Origin: Pseudobutyrivibrio ruminis
Lineage (GTDB): Bacteria; Bacillota; Clostridia; Lachnospirales; Lachnospiraceae
Assembly: GCA_015057315.1 (NCBI GenBank)
Contig: SVER01000018.1
Coordinates: forward strand, 1-64,000
DNA: 64,000 bases
Reading direction: 5' to 3'
Position 1 is the first letter of the stretch; each line of letters opens with the position of its first letter. The translations under genes were made by a program, and so were the position numbers. Positions 44,925 to 53,439 of the stretch are shown here, piece by piece. Under the pieces are notes generated by a model that saw only the letters and a program-made list of their open reading frames with translations, did not search any database and was not told the DNA's origin.

Positions 44925-45644
44925 TTACACCCTTACGTTTTTGTTGATGATGCGGGTTTCTACGGCACCGGTGGCGATGTCGATGTAGCGAACGAAAAGT
45001 GAAACCTTATTATCGTTATTAAGGTTTGTCCATATCATATCTGTGAACTCATCAATATCTCCCTTAATTTCAATAGGAGTTGGCTCACCTTCATAGGATG
45101 GAAGTGGATTACCATCGTTCATGTATGTATGAATAAATCGGCCGTATCCAGCCTTTGGATTGGAATAATCAAATGTATATCTGTTACAAGAATCGCTGTC
45201 GCCCATGTTGGACTTAAGAATTGACATCAAATAAGAAAACTCACCGTTTTCGATGTGAAGTAGACCTGAAATACGAGGTGTGAAATTAGGGCCATCTGGC
45301 TCAAATTCACGGCGGCGAAGTGCCTGCTCAAATGTCTCGCCCTTTTCCATGTACTCATAAATAGTGTCAGTCTGGTCACCATTTGTAACAATGGTATCAT
45401 TGCCAAGTACTCTAACTGGTGCATAGATAATAAGGCTTGGGTCTGTCAACTTGGAAGGGTCAAAAGCCTCTGTACGAATGCCCTTTCCTTCTTCTACAAA
45501 AACTCTGTTTCTGGAATTCTCAGAACGCCCCATAATAAAATAAGCAGAGACAGCCTTGGTTCCGTCTTCTGAACGGCCAATGACAATGCCTCTGCCTGGA
45601 TACGTGGTTTCTGATAATTCTCTAGCTAAAGATTTTACTACCAT
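44925..45644 (-). CDS. IMP cyclohydrolase, PurO-like
   Basis: Closes FAICAR to IMP, the last purine step. The start region MVVKSLARELSETTYPGRGIVIGRSEDG and the middle motifs (FIMGRSENSRNRVF, FEPDGPNFTPRISGLLHI) resemble archaeal PurO-type IMP cyclohydrolases, not the bacterial PurH N-domain. The position next to AICAR transformylase supports this. The frame extends 22 codons further, but GAGGAGGAACC before the ATG at 45644 sets the start (239 aa). A good promoter lies just upstream. Confidence 0.82.
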   Translation of the reverse strand: MVVKSLARELSETTYPGRGIVIGRSEDGTKAVSAYFIMGRSENSRNRVFVEEGKGIRTEAFDPSKLTDPSLIIYAPVRVLGNDTIVTNGDQTDTIYEYMEKGETFEQALRRREFEPDGPNFTPRISGLLHIENGEFSYLMSILKSNMGDSDSCNRYTFDYSNPKAGYGRFIHTYMNDGNPLPSYEGEPTPIEIKGDIDEFTDMIWTNLNNDNKVSLFVRYIDIATGAVETRIINKNVRV

Positions 45645-45677
45645 GGGTTCCTCCTCATTGTATGTTTTCCGCAACAA

Positions 45678-45706
45678 ATTATAACCGAACCCACGGCTTA
45701 TGTCTA
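45678..45706 (-). promoter_or_regulatory. Promoter of the IMP cyclohydrolase gene
   Basis: Minus strand: TAGACA (45701-45706), 17-base spacer, TATAAT (45678-45683), 34 bases before the ATG. Confidence 0.75.
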
Positions 45707-45754
45707 GCACAAAATATCTAGTTTCTTGGCTTGCTGGTTACCTACCAGCTATCT

Positions 45755-46531
45755 TTACGTTGTGGTGTTGAACTTGCTAATCATGTCGTCGGCGGATAGG
45801 GAGTAGTCGCCGGTGTTGGTGTAGGATTTACGGCCTGTGATGCTTGCCAATTCATTTCCTGCATAGGAATTAGCCATTGAGGATTTTGTGGCTACCTGGT
45901 AAGCATAGCTTCCGGTTCCGTTGAATAAATCCTTTACGTAGGTCATATTTGCCTTATTCTTAAGGAAATCTTCATCTACCTGTAAATGGTTATCCTTATC
46001 AATAGTAATTCCAGCCTTGCCAAGTGTTTGAGCAGATTTAGCAGAGGTTGTAACCATTGCTGCAACCTGTGTTAAAACGCCTGTATTATCGGACTTTTGA
46101 CCGCTATCAACTAATGAATTATACTTATCCGCAAAATCCTTTACAGCCTTGTAAATTGCTTCCTTGTCGTAATCCTTGTTGGTCTTGCCCTCTTCATCAG
46201 TGGTTTCCACTTCTTCCCAAATAGAATTTTTGCCCTTTGCTAACAGCTTATCCGTAGCCTTACTCAAAGCGCTGGTGTCATTTCGGATTTCGCTAAGATT
46301 TGTATCTACTTTTTTAGACTTCTTACCTGTATCTGATTTCAGATTGCCCTCATCATCATATTTTGAATAATATGCTTTCACAAGCTTTCCGTATGAACCT
46401 GATTTAATTTGGGTTAAGCTTGTAAGAGAACCTTCAAGTCCTCCAAACATGGAATTCACGCCTGATGAATTATTTCCACCAAACAATGAATAGATAGAAT
46501 TATTGCCAAAAGAATTAATAGTTAAAGACAT
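45755..46531 (-). CDS. FliD C-terminal-like protein
   Basis: A 258-aa protein with the logic of the flagellar cap protein's C-terminal half: DFADKYNSLVDSG, LGKAGITIDKDNHLQVDEDFLKNKA, then YVKDLFNGTGSYAYQVATKSSMANSY. The N-terminal D0/D1 half of FliD is missing, the first 60 residues being Gly/Ser/Asn-rich. There is no signal peptide. It may be a flagellar-secreted accessory protein or a diverged remnant; no other flagellar structural gene is in the window. The start at 46531 is set by AAGGAG. Confidence 0.6.
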   Translation of the reverse strand: MSLTINSFGNNSIYSLFGGNNSSGVNSMFGGLEGSLTSLTQIKSGSYGKLVKAYYSKYDDEGNLKSDTGKKSKKVDTNLSEIRNDTSALSKATDKLLAKGKNSIWEEVETTDEEGKTNKDYDKEAIYKAVKDFADKYNSLVDSGQKSDNTGVLTQVAAMVTTSAKSAQTLGKAGITIDKDNHLQVDEDFLKNKANMTYVKDLFNGTGSYAYQVATKSSMANSYAGNELASITGRKSYTNTGDYSLSADDMISKFNTTT

Positions 46532-46644
46532 AAACATCACTCCTTTGATTATAAAACCTGAACATCCTTGTTCATTATGTCATTACATACTTATACTTAT
46601 GATTATATTACAAAATTCCTTTGTTAATTCTGTGAACAGTTTTT

Positions 46645-47403
46645 CTACAATCTTACAGGTATGCCCTCTTTTTGCAAATACTTTTTTAAATCTAAGATTT
46701 CTAATTCCTTGTAATGAAATAGTGAAGCGGCAAGGGCTGCATCGGCGCCACCTTCTGTTAGGGCATCTTTGAAATGCTCCATGGTACCAGCACCACCTGA
46801 TGCAATAACAGGAATGGATACTGCACTTGAAACTGCTTTTGTAAGAGCTATATCAAAGCCTGCCTTTGTTCCATCACAGTCCATAGATGTAAGAAGAATT
46901 TCTCCGGCTCCAAGCTTTTCTGCCTGAAGGGCCCACTCCACAGCATCAATTCCACAATCTAATCTACCGCCATGTTTGTAGATATTGAAGCCTCCATCAG
47001 AGCGTTTTTTTGCGTCAATAGCTACTACTACACACTGACTTCCAAATTTATCTGCTGCGTCTGCTATTAATCTTGGATTGTCGATTGCGGCTGAGTTAAC
47101 AGATATTTTATCTGCACCTTCTCTGAGCAAGGCCTTAAAATCATCTACAGTACGGATTCCGCCTCCTACAGTGAATGGGATAAATACCTGCTCTGCCACA
47201 CGGCGAACCATATCTACTACAGTATTTCGTCCATCAGATGATGCAGTGATATCTAAAAATACTACCTCATCTGCGCCAGCCTTGTCGTAGGCCGCTGCTA
47301 TTTCTACAGGGTCACCTGCGTCTTTTAAATCTACGAAATTAACACCTTTTACTACTCTGCCATCTTTTACGTCCAGGCAGGGAATTATTCGTTTTGTTAA
47401 CAT
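46645..47403 (-). CDS. hisF: Imidazole glycerol phosphate synthase, cyclase subunit
   Basis: TIM-barrel cyclase that forms imidazole glycerol phosphate and AICAR. Catalytic aspartates D11 ([13 protein letters not shown]) and about D130 (VVAIDAKK) are present, with GGGIRT and ASGGAG phosphate loops. 252 aa. It follows hisH, separated by repeat copy C. AICAR released here feeds the transformylase gene 2 kb downstream. Confidence 0.96.
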   Translation of the reverse strand: MLTKRIIPCLDVKDGRVVKGVNFVDLKDAGDPVEIAAAYDKAGADEVVFLDITASSDGRNTVVDMVRRVAEQVFIPFTVGGGIRTVDDFKALLREGADKISVNSAAIDNPRLIADAADKFGSQCVVVAIDAKKRSDGGFNIYKHGGRLDCGIDAVEWALQAEKLGAGEILLTSMDCDGTKAGFDIALTKAVSSAVSIPVIASGGAGTMEHFKDALTEGGADAALAASLFHYKELEILDLKKYLQKEGIPVRL

Positions 47404-47426
47404 GATTTTCTCCTATAGTATTGAGT

Positions 47427-47527
47427 ACCCTCATCCGGCTCTTCGAGCCACCTTCTTCTCCGCTGCCGCTCCGGTCGGCTCAGAGCAGAGGTCCACTGGA
47501 CCTCTTGAGCCCCAGAGGGGGAAGGCT
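47427..47527 (-). repeat. Dispersed structured repeat, copy C
   Basis: 101-bp element between hisH and hisF. The variable stem is GGCTC/GAGCC with loop TTC (47437-47449). The central AGAGGTCCA palindrome is identical to copy A, and the terminal CCCC/GGGG stem has a 3-base loop. On the minus strand its first bases form part of the hisH TAG stop codon. Confidence 0.9.
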
Positions 47528-48131
47528 ATTGGGTAGCAAAGTTTTTAAGAATTTTTAATCCTACAGTAGAGGATTTTTCTGGGTGGAATTGGCAGGCAAA
47601 AATGTTATCCTTTTCTACAGAGGCATGGATGTGACAGCCATATTCTGTGGTGGCGGTAACAATGGATGGCTCTTTTGCCTGTAGATAATATGAATGTACA
47701 AAATAAACAAAAGCACCCTCATCAATTCCTTTAAATAAGCGGCCTTCATTAGGGAAATCTAAAGAGTTCCAACCAATATGAGGAACCTTGATTCCTTCAC
47801 TGTCAGGAATCCTCTTTACAACTCCATCAAGCACATGTAAGCCCTCTACACCAGGTGATTCCTCTGATGATTCAAACAAAAGCTGTAAGCCTAAACATAT
47901 TCCAAGAAATGGCTTGCCTGTGGCAACAAATTCATGAATCGCCTTATCAAGCTCATATTTCTTAAGATTGTCCATAGCTGCAGCAAAAGAGCCGACACCT
48001 GGTAATACCAAGCGGTCGGCTTTTTTTATTACACTAAAATCCCTGGTGAGGATAGTTTCCTCACCAAGGATTTTGAATGCTTTTTCTACACTTTTAATAT
48101 TTCCTGCATCATAATCTAGTATCGCTATCAT
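47526..48131 (-). CDS. hisH: Imidazole glycerol phosphate synthase, glutaminase subunit
   Basis: Class I glutamine amidotransferase that supplies ammonia to HisF. Nucleophile cysteine in LGICLGLQLLFE, and the His-Glu pair in CQFHPEKSS. 201 aa, normal. Its ATG overlaps the stop of the upstream acidic membrane-protein gene (ATGA), so hisH is translationally coupled to a gene of unrelated type. Confidence 0.95.
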   Translation of the reverse strand: MIAILDYDAGNIKSVEKAFKILGEETILTRDFSVIKKADRLVLPGVGSFAAAMDNLKKYELDKAIHEFVATGKPFLGICLGLQLLFESSEESPGVEGLHVLDGVVKRIPDSEGIKVPHIGWNSLDFPNEGRLFKGIDEGAFVYFVHSYYLQAKEPSIVTATTEYGCHIHASVEKDNIFACQFHPEKSSTVGLKILKNFATQ

Positions 48132-50062
48132 TTGTCTGGTAACCCTAAGCCTCTCAGCACCTTTCTAAGTTCTATTGTATAGTAATGTCGGTTAGGTTGC
48201 TTATAAATAGCCAAGGCTTCTTCTTCTGACAAGCCAAACTGTTCATTAAGCTCAGTTTTTATCTGATTTCCATAGGCTTCGTACTGCTCTGAAATACCAT
48301 ATTCTACAGCATTATCCTTATATTTATCGTAACGTCCAATTCCTATAATAAGGGCATCTAACGCATAAGGATATTGCTCATATTCGATAAAGGCTTCATA
48401 TTGCTGTTGGCATGTCTGTAAATCAGCCAATGTTCGTGCTTGATTTCTAAGAAGCTCTACTTCCTCATCACTCTTAAAATCAAATCCATTTAGCTTTTCG
48501 TATGCAGCAATATAATCACCATTTTCAAACAGGGTATTTGCCTGCTCCATATGACGCTTCAAACCAGTGAAGGTCATACCCACCATTACTACACCAATTA
48601 TTGATATAGATAATACCAAAAAAGTAGCTATGATGGGAAGAGGAATTTTAGGAGAATTATCAGGTTCTTTTGGTTTTTTCTCCTTTTTAGGCTTTGGAGG
48701 CTTAGGTGGCTTTTCTTTTTTAGCTGCCGCTTTCTCCTTTTTAGCCGCTTCTTTTTCCTTTTTGGCTGCTTCTTTTGCCGCCTTCTTTTCTTCCTTTTCT
48801 CTCTTTTTCTTTGCCTTAGGGTCCTCTTCCTCCTCGGGAACGATTGGATTACCATCCTCATCGTAGGTTATCTCAACTGTTTTACCAGCTTTCTTTTTGG
48901 CAGCTTCCTCAGCCTCTGCAATATCGTCCTCATCTGGAGGTCCAAAAATAATAAGTAAAAGCTTTTCTATTATTGGATTAGGTTTCTTTTCACCTTTTTC
49001 CTTTTTCTTCTTTTCCTTTTTTTCTTTCTTTCCCTTCTTTTTGCCTTTGCCATTATCAGCTTCAGCTTCATCAGAGGTACTTTCTGCTTCCTCGGCGCTA
49101 TCATCTATCTCAGCTCCATCTGCAGCACCTTCCTCATCACCATTCAAAAGAGATTGGATATCAAGAAGATCCTCATCTCCACCTTCAAGCAGATTATCTA
49201 AATCCAAGTCTCCATCACCAGATAAATCAGGTTCTTCACCATCACCAAATTCAGCCTCATCTAAGGCATCCATATCATCTGGCATAAATTCCTTCATGGA
49301 TTCATCTAAAGGCTCTTCTTCTGTTTCCTCCACAAGGTCATCTAAAGAAAATCCTAAGTCATCCTCACCATCATCAGATGCTTCCCTTGACTCCTCTGGC
49401 TCTTCTGTTTCTTCCTCTATAAAAGCTGATAAATCGATATCCTCATCATCCGGAAGTGACAATGGTGCATCATCATCCTCTATAGGCTCGTTTGTATCTT
49501 CTGCCTCCTCTAAAGCAGGCTCATCACTTTGATTTTCCTCATTACCATCATCTTCATCATTCATAACAGAATCTAAGTCAGGGAAGTCTACATCCTCCTC
49601 AACCTCTTCATGTATGTCATTATCAAGCACCGGCTCTTCTTCAAGCTCTTTGGTTTCTTTTTTTACTGCCGATTTAATATTATTTAAAAGATTGTCTACA
49701 ACACCCTCAGAATCAGGAAGCTCTCCTGTTTCTTCAAAATGACGCTCTTCATCATCAATTTCCTGCTCAAAATTGCTTATGAATAAATCAACATCGTCTG
49801 TATCAAGCTCTTCTTCAAATTGGCGCAAAAAATCCTCCTCAGAAAGAACCTTCCTGAGGTAAGGATGTGAGCTTTTAGTCTGAACTTCGTCTACATTGAT
49901 TCCAGTTGCTTCGAAAAAATCTTCGTTATAGGCAACTGCCTTGCGGCTTTCTACAGCCTGCCTTCTTGATTCTTCCGCCTTTTCTTGAACCTGTATAGCA
50001 TCAGTCTTAGCCTTGTTTATTGAATTAAGTAGTCCATCTAAGTAGTCTTCCGACTGAGACAT
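48128..50062 (-). CDS. Acidic/lysine-rich single-pass membrane protein
   Basis: A 644-aa protein of unknown function. Residues 1-120 are soluble and helical. About 120-335 is extremely acidic (Asp/Glu/Ser). About 340-455 alternates Lys/Ala/Glu tracts with proline-lysine clusters, probably disordered. A single membrane helix (about residues 472-496, IPLPIIATFLVLSISIIGVV) is followed by an outside helical-repeat (TPR-like) domain of about 150 residues. The shape resembles a cytoplasmic tether with an external sensor, but no family is recognised. GGGAGG site; overlaps hisH by 4 bases. Confidence 0.6.
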   Translation of the reverse strand: MSQSEDYLDGLLNSINKAKTDAIQVQEKAEESRRQAVESRKAVAYNEDFFEATGINVDEVQTKSSHPYLRKVLSEEDFLRQFEEELDTDDVDLFISNFEQEIDDEERHFEETGELPDSEGVVDNLLNNIKSAVKKETKELEEEPVLDNDIHEEVEEDVDFPDLDSVMNDEDDGNEENQSDEPALEEAEDTNEPIEDDDAPLSLPDDEDIDLSAFIEEETEEPEESREASDDGEDDLGFSLDDLVEETEEEPLDESMKEFMPDDMDALDEAEFGDGEEPDLSGDGDLDLDNLLEGGDEDLLDIQSLLNGDEEGAADGAEIDDSAEEAESTSDEAEADNGKGKKKGKKEKKEKKKKEKGEKKPNPIIEKLLLIIFGPPDEDDIAEAEEAAKKKAGKTVEITYDEDGNPIVPEEEEDPKAKKKREKEEKKAAKEAAKKEKEAAKKEKAAAKKEKPPKPPKPKKEKKPKEPDNSPKIPLPIIATFLVLSISIIGVVMVGMTFTGLKRHMEQANTLFENGDYIAAYEKLNGFDFKSDEEVELLRNQARTLADLQTCQQQYEAFIEYEQYPYALDALIIGIGRYDKYKDNAVEYGISEQYEAYGNQIKTELNEQFGLSEEEALAIYKQPNRHYYTIELRKVLRGLGLPDK

Positions 50063-50087
50063 TCATTTTTCCTCCCTATATTAAAAA

Positions 50088-50110
50088 AGGGGCATGCCTT
50101 GCATACCCCT
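50088..50110 (-). terminator. Terminator after cheV
   Basis: 10-bp stem with one mismatch (50088-50097 with 50101-50110), 3-base loop, followed on the minus strand by six T residues. It lies 10 bases beyond the cheV stop. Confidence 0.85.
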
Positions 50111-50119
50111 AATATTTAA

Positions 50120-51046
50120 TTATGAATTAGCCTTTCGAGCATCCTCATATTTAGCCACCAACTCATCAACAACGGCTATAAGTTTTCCAATCTCTGGTTT
50201 TGTAAGCTGTGCATCAGCTCCTAAGCTTTCGCCCTTACGTCTAATTTCATCATTAATCAGAGATGAGAAAATGATAAGCGGAATGTTCTTCATTGTTTCA
50301 TTCTCTTTAACAAGCTTACATAATCTGTGGCCATCCATAAGAGGCATCTCAATATCAGTAATGATAAGATGAACGTCATTAAGTACTGTTCCCTTTTTAT
50401 GTAATTCAACCAGCTTGTCCCAGCCCTCTTGACCGTTCATGTTGACAATAAGATTTGTATAACCTGCCTTCTTTAAACACTCAACAATAAGCTTTGAAAG
50501 AAGTGGTGAATCCTCGCAAAGCATAATAGGTGATTTGCTTCTATCTCTAGTCTCATAATCATCCATTTCAGATACCTTAAGACCAGTCTCAGGATTGATA
50601 TCTGTAACAATTTTCTCGAAGTCGAGAATAACAACAAGTCTATCCTCTAGCTTAATAACACCTGTTGAAACGCCAGATTCATCAGAACTAATAGTTGCAT
50701 CCGGCTTGATAATATCTTCCCAGGATACACGATGTATTCCAAGGACTTCATCTACATGGAAGGCGGTATTCAAACTGTTAAAGTTTGTGATGATGAACAG
50801 ACCATCTGTTGTAGGTTCATCCTGAATATTCAAACATTTGCGAAGAGAAATAACAGATATCATAATATCTCTTGGCATAAATATTCCTTCTATGGAAGGA
50901 TGCGCATTAGGTAGCGGTGTAACTGGTTGATATAACAAAATCTCCCTAATCTTGGCAACGTTGATTCCATAGAAATTCTTGCCAACCTTGAATTCAAGTA
51001 CCTCAAGTTCGTTTGTGCCCGATTCCAATAAAATATTAGTATCCAT
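50120..51046 (-). CDS. cheV: Chemotaxis protein CheV
   Basis: Coupling/adaptation protein: N-terminal CheW-like domain (about residues 14-165; FKVGKNFYGINVAKIREIL) that docks receptors and CheA, joined to a C-terminal receiver domain (about 175-305). The phosphoacceptor Asp lies in IITDIEMPLMDG and the conserved lysine in LTKPE. 308 aa. It is probably co-transcribed with the upstream lipoprotein gene (32-base gap). With the MCP remnant and FliD-like gene it indicates a motile organism. Confidence 0.93.
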   Translation of the reverse strand: MDTNILLESGTNELEVLEFKVGKNFYGINVAKIREILLYQPVTPLPNAHPSIEGIFMPRDIMISVISLRKCLNIQDEPTTDGLFIITNFNSLNTAFHVDEVLGIHRVSWEDIIKPDATISSDESGVSTGVIKLEDRLVVILDFEKIVTDINPETGLKVSEMDDYETRDRSKSPIMLCEDSPLLSKLIVECLKKAGYTNLIVNMNGQEGWDKLVELHKKGTVLNDVHLIITDIEMPLMDGHRLCKLVKENETMKNIPLIIFSSLINDEIRRKGESLGADAQLTKPEIGKLIAVVDELVAKYEDARKANS

Positions 51047-51078
51047 GCAAATCTCCTCTCATTTAAATCAATACTGAT

Positions 51079-51843
51079 TTATATGGTTGTGCCTCGTGTG
51101 GTGCCTTCACTTGTAACAAAAAGCTCCATAGAAGTTATATTTTCTACTGACGAGTCGCTGAATTGAAAAACTAAAATAAAAGATTTTGTATCACCAGCTG
51201 CCAGTATACCATCATAATTAACTAAATCATTTCCAAGGGGTGTAAAGCTAGCACTTGCTTTCTCTCCACCGTTTAAGGATAAGCTATAGCTGTTACCCTT
51301 GTACTGGGAAAAATCAACTGATTTATCTGAAGTATTTTTTGCTTCTATTGATAAAACCACATATTTCTTTCCTGATACTTTTTCCATTAAGAATTTTTTT
51401 GTTTTAAATTCTTCTGATACATCAAATTCAGAACAACTAAACTCTACACCTTCAATTCCTATGGCTTCTGTAAAGGAATATCCTAAATCGGAAGAACTAT
51501 CTTCTGCTGTCTCTTCCCCGGATTCTTCTGTCTCCTCTGAAGAAGCATCTACATTAATAGGTTCTCCAGTCTCTGGATCAATTTCAGGTTGCTCTATAGC
51601 CTCATCATCAGTTTCTTCAGGTTCATCAGGGCTGTATTCTTCGTCTAATTCACCTTCTCTTACTCTGGCATTTGCTATTCCAATAGTCTGATTCTTGTTA
51701 AATTTAGAAACAGCTTTGGAAGCGTAAGCCGTAATAATTGCCTCTTCTTCGGCAGTCATTTCCATTAATGGCTCACCGCAGCCTGTGAATAGAAAAGCAA
51801 TACTCAATATCGAAATTAAAAGGCCTAAACTTTTAATTTTCAT
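51079..51843 (-). CDS. Lipoprotein with DUF4352/DUF5067-like beta domain
   Basis: Lipoprotein signal with lipobox FTGCG (cysteine at residue 22). A short helix is followed by an acidic Glu/Asp/Ser/Pro stretch (about 65-125) that spaces the domain away from the membrane. The C-terminal 130 residues read as an immunoglobulin-like sandwich (KKYVVLSIEAKNTSDKSVDF, ...SFILVFQFSDSS) of the DUF4352/DUF5067 kind. Function unknown. Confidence 0.65.
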   Translation of the reverse strand: MKIKSLGLLISILSIAFLFTGCGEPLMEMTAEEEAIITAYASKAVSKFNKNQTIGIANARVREGELDEEYSPDEPEETDDEAIEQPEIDPETGEPINVDASSEETEESGEETAEDSSSDLGYSFTEAIGIEGVEFSCSEFDVSEEFKTKKFLMEKVSGKKYVVLSIEAKNTSDKSVDFSQYKGNSYSLSLNGGEKASASFTPLGNDLVNYDGILAAGDTKSFILVFQFSDSSVENITSMELFVTSEGTTRGTTI

Positions 51844-51879
51844 ACCATCTCCTAGAAGAATAAACTAATCATTAATGGT

Positions 51880-51908
51880 ATATTAGCATTAATATGTGTA
51901 CACTTCAA
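51880..51908 (-). promoter_or_regulatory. Possible promoter of lipoprotein-cheV
   Basis: Minus strand: TTGAAG (51903-51908), 17-base spacer, TAATAT (51880-51885), 37 bases before the ATG. Moderate match. Confidence 0.45.
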
Positions 51909-51927
51909 CGTAAAAAATCAGAAAATT

Positions 51928-53439
51928 CTATGAATTTTTATTGATTTTTTTGTCTTTTGCCAAAGTTAGTTCGCACCAAAATTCAACACCATCGGAAACA
52001 TTTTCTACGCCAAACTTCTCATGTAGAAGATCCATAGTTGCCTTAACTACTGAAAGACCTATACCACTTCCACCATATTCACGGCTTCTGGCTTTGTCAG
52101 CTTTGTAGAATTTCTCCCAAATACGCTTAATATCCTTCTTGGCAATATTATTACCCGAATTGAATACACTTATTCGAACTTTTCCTTTTTTTGCAAAATC
52201 ATATCTAACATTTATTATGTTCTCGTTCAAAACATAATGAATAGCATTGCTAATAAAGTTGGTAATAACCTGCTCTACTAAAAATTCATCAGCATGAACA
52301 TAACACTCAGCCTTATTAATAAATGAATATTTGATATTCTGAGCCTCAAAATTAATCTTATTGCTGTCAACAATGCTGTCAATCATCTCAGTAACATCAA
52401 AATCCACAAGATCCAAATTCATCTGACCAGCCTCCAGCTGATTAAGAATAAGCATCTCTCTAACCAGGCGATTCATTTTGTTAGCTTCATCAATGATGAT
52501 GTCTAAGTAAATCTGTCTGCTGACTTCATCATCCATAATGCCTTCCTGCAAGCCCTCAGCGTAGCCTTGAATAAGAGCTATAGGAGTCTTAAGCTCATGA
52601 GAAACATTAGAAACAAATTCCTTTCTCATGTTCTCAGTTTCTTCTTTTACCTCCAAATCATGCTTTAAGCTTTCATTGGCCGCCCTAAGTTGGGTGATTG
52701 CACGCTTAAGTGTAGTGGACATTTCATTTATATGTTCACCTAAATCATCTATTTCATTATATATACGCTGAGGCCTATATTTGGCATCAAAATCAAAATT
52801 TGAAATCCTCTTTGTAATATCAATCAGATTTAAAAGAGGACGTGTAAATCTTGATATCACAACAGAGCCAATAAATGCAGTAAAAACAACAGCCCACATT
52901 ACCATGTGAATAAAGAACTTATTCATTACCCCGGTAACATGCCTCATTGAAGATTCTGTCACCCTAAGAAATATAATATTTCCATCCGGCAACAAGCCAA
53001 CTAAAACAAGATATTCAACCTTTGAGCCAGGAAATACCTGTGTGAATATCTCATAAGAATCAGTTTTGTTTAAAGCATTCGCTGATTTATCACTTGAAAA
53101 CATTGCGTAGTTGAGCTGATTTAGCAGAAGCTCAGAATCCGTGTTGGATGAGACTAGTGGCTCCCCGTCAGCGCCTGTAATTATACAGGCTACTGTATAC
53201 ATATCAAATAATGCTGCCGTCTCTTGGGTGTACTGCTCCCCGTATAAAATGCCATTTTCACAGCGTTTTGAAAGCGTGCCATATATTGCTTTCAAATCTT
53301 TTCTTTTTTCATAAATATAATAATCGCCTAAAAAGCAGGATGATATTAAACTGACTAATACCAATGCTGATAATATAGTCACAACTATCAATCCTACAAT
53401 TTGGCGATTAATTTTATTAGACTTTTGCGTCGACTTCAA
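51928..53439 (-). CDS. Sensor histidine kinase
   Basis: Two membrane helices (about 15-35 and 180-202) bracket an extracytoplasmic sensor domain. A HAMP segment (about 203-255), HisKA with the phosphorylated histidine in FVSNVSHELKTPIALIQGYAEG, and an ATP-binding HATPase domain (N-box NFISNAIHYV; G2 GGSGIGLSVVKATMD) follow. 503 aa. The start appears to be a TTG inside the end of the response-regulator gene (23-base overlap), preceded by a GGGG; no ATG exists before the first helix. It pairs with the regulator at 53417. The signal is unknown. Confidence 0.92.
   Translation of the reverse strand: MKSTQKSNKINRQIVGLIVVTILSALVLVSLISSCFLGDYYIYEKRKDLKAIYGTLSKRCENGILYGEQYTQETAALFDMYTVACIITGADGEPLVSSNTDSELLLNQLNYAMFSSDKSANALNKTDSYEIFTQVFPGSKVEYLVLVGLLPDGNIIFLRVTESSMRHVTGVMNKFFIHMVMWAVVFTAFIGSVVISRFTRPLLNLIDITKRISNFDFDAKYRPQRIYNEIDDLGEHINEMSTTLKRAITQLRAANESLKHDLEVKEETENMRKEFVSNVSHELKTPIALIQGYAEGLQEGIMDDEVSRQIYLDIIIDEANKMNRLVREMLILNQLEAGQMNLDLVDFDVTEMIDSIVDSNKINFEAQNIKYSFINKAECYVHADEFLVEQVITNFISNAIHYVLNENIINVRYDFAKKGKVRISVFNSGNNIAKKDIKRIWEKFYKADKARSREYGGSGIGLSVVKATMDLLHEKFGVENVSDGVEFWCELTLAKDKKINKNS

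Noticed and set aside
45733-45749. Terminator after the FliD-like gene (GCTGGT/ACCAGC hairpin)
   Set aside because: Only 6 bp and no T-tract on either side.
25772-47527. CRISPR array made of the three repeats
   Set aside because: The copies are more than 9 kb apart with genes between them and no cas genes.
48560-49532. Long plus-strand open frames opposite the acidic membrane protein and similar Ser-rich frames
   Set aside because: They mirror the biased acidic/lysine codons on the other strand; they have no ribosome binding sites and no recognisable protein features.
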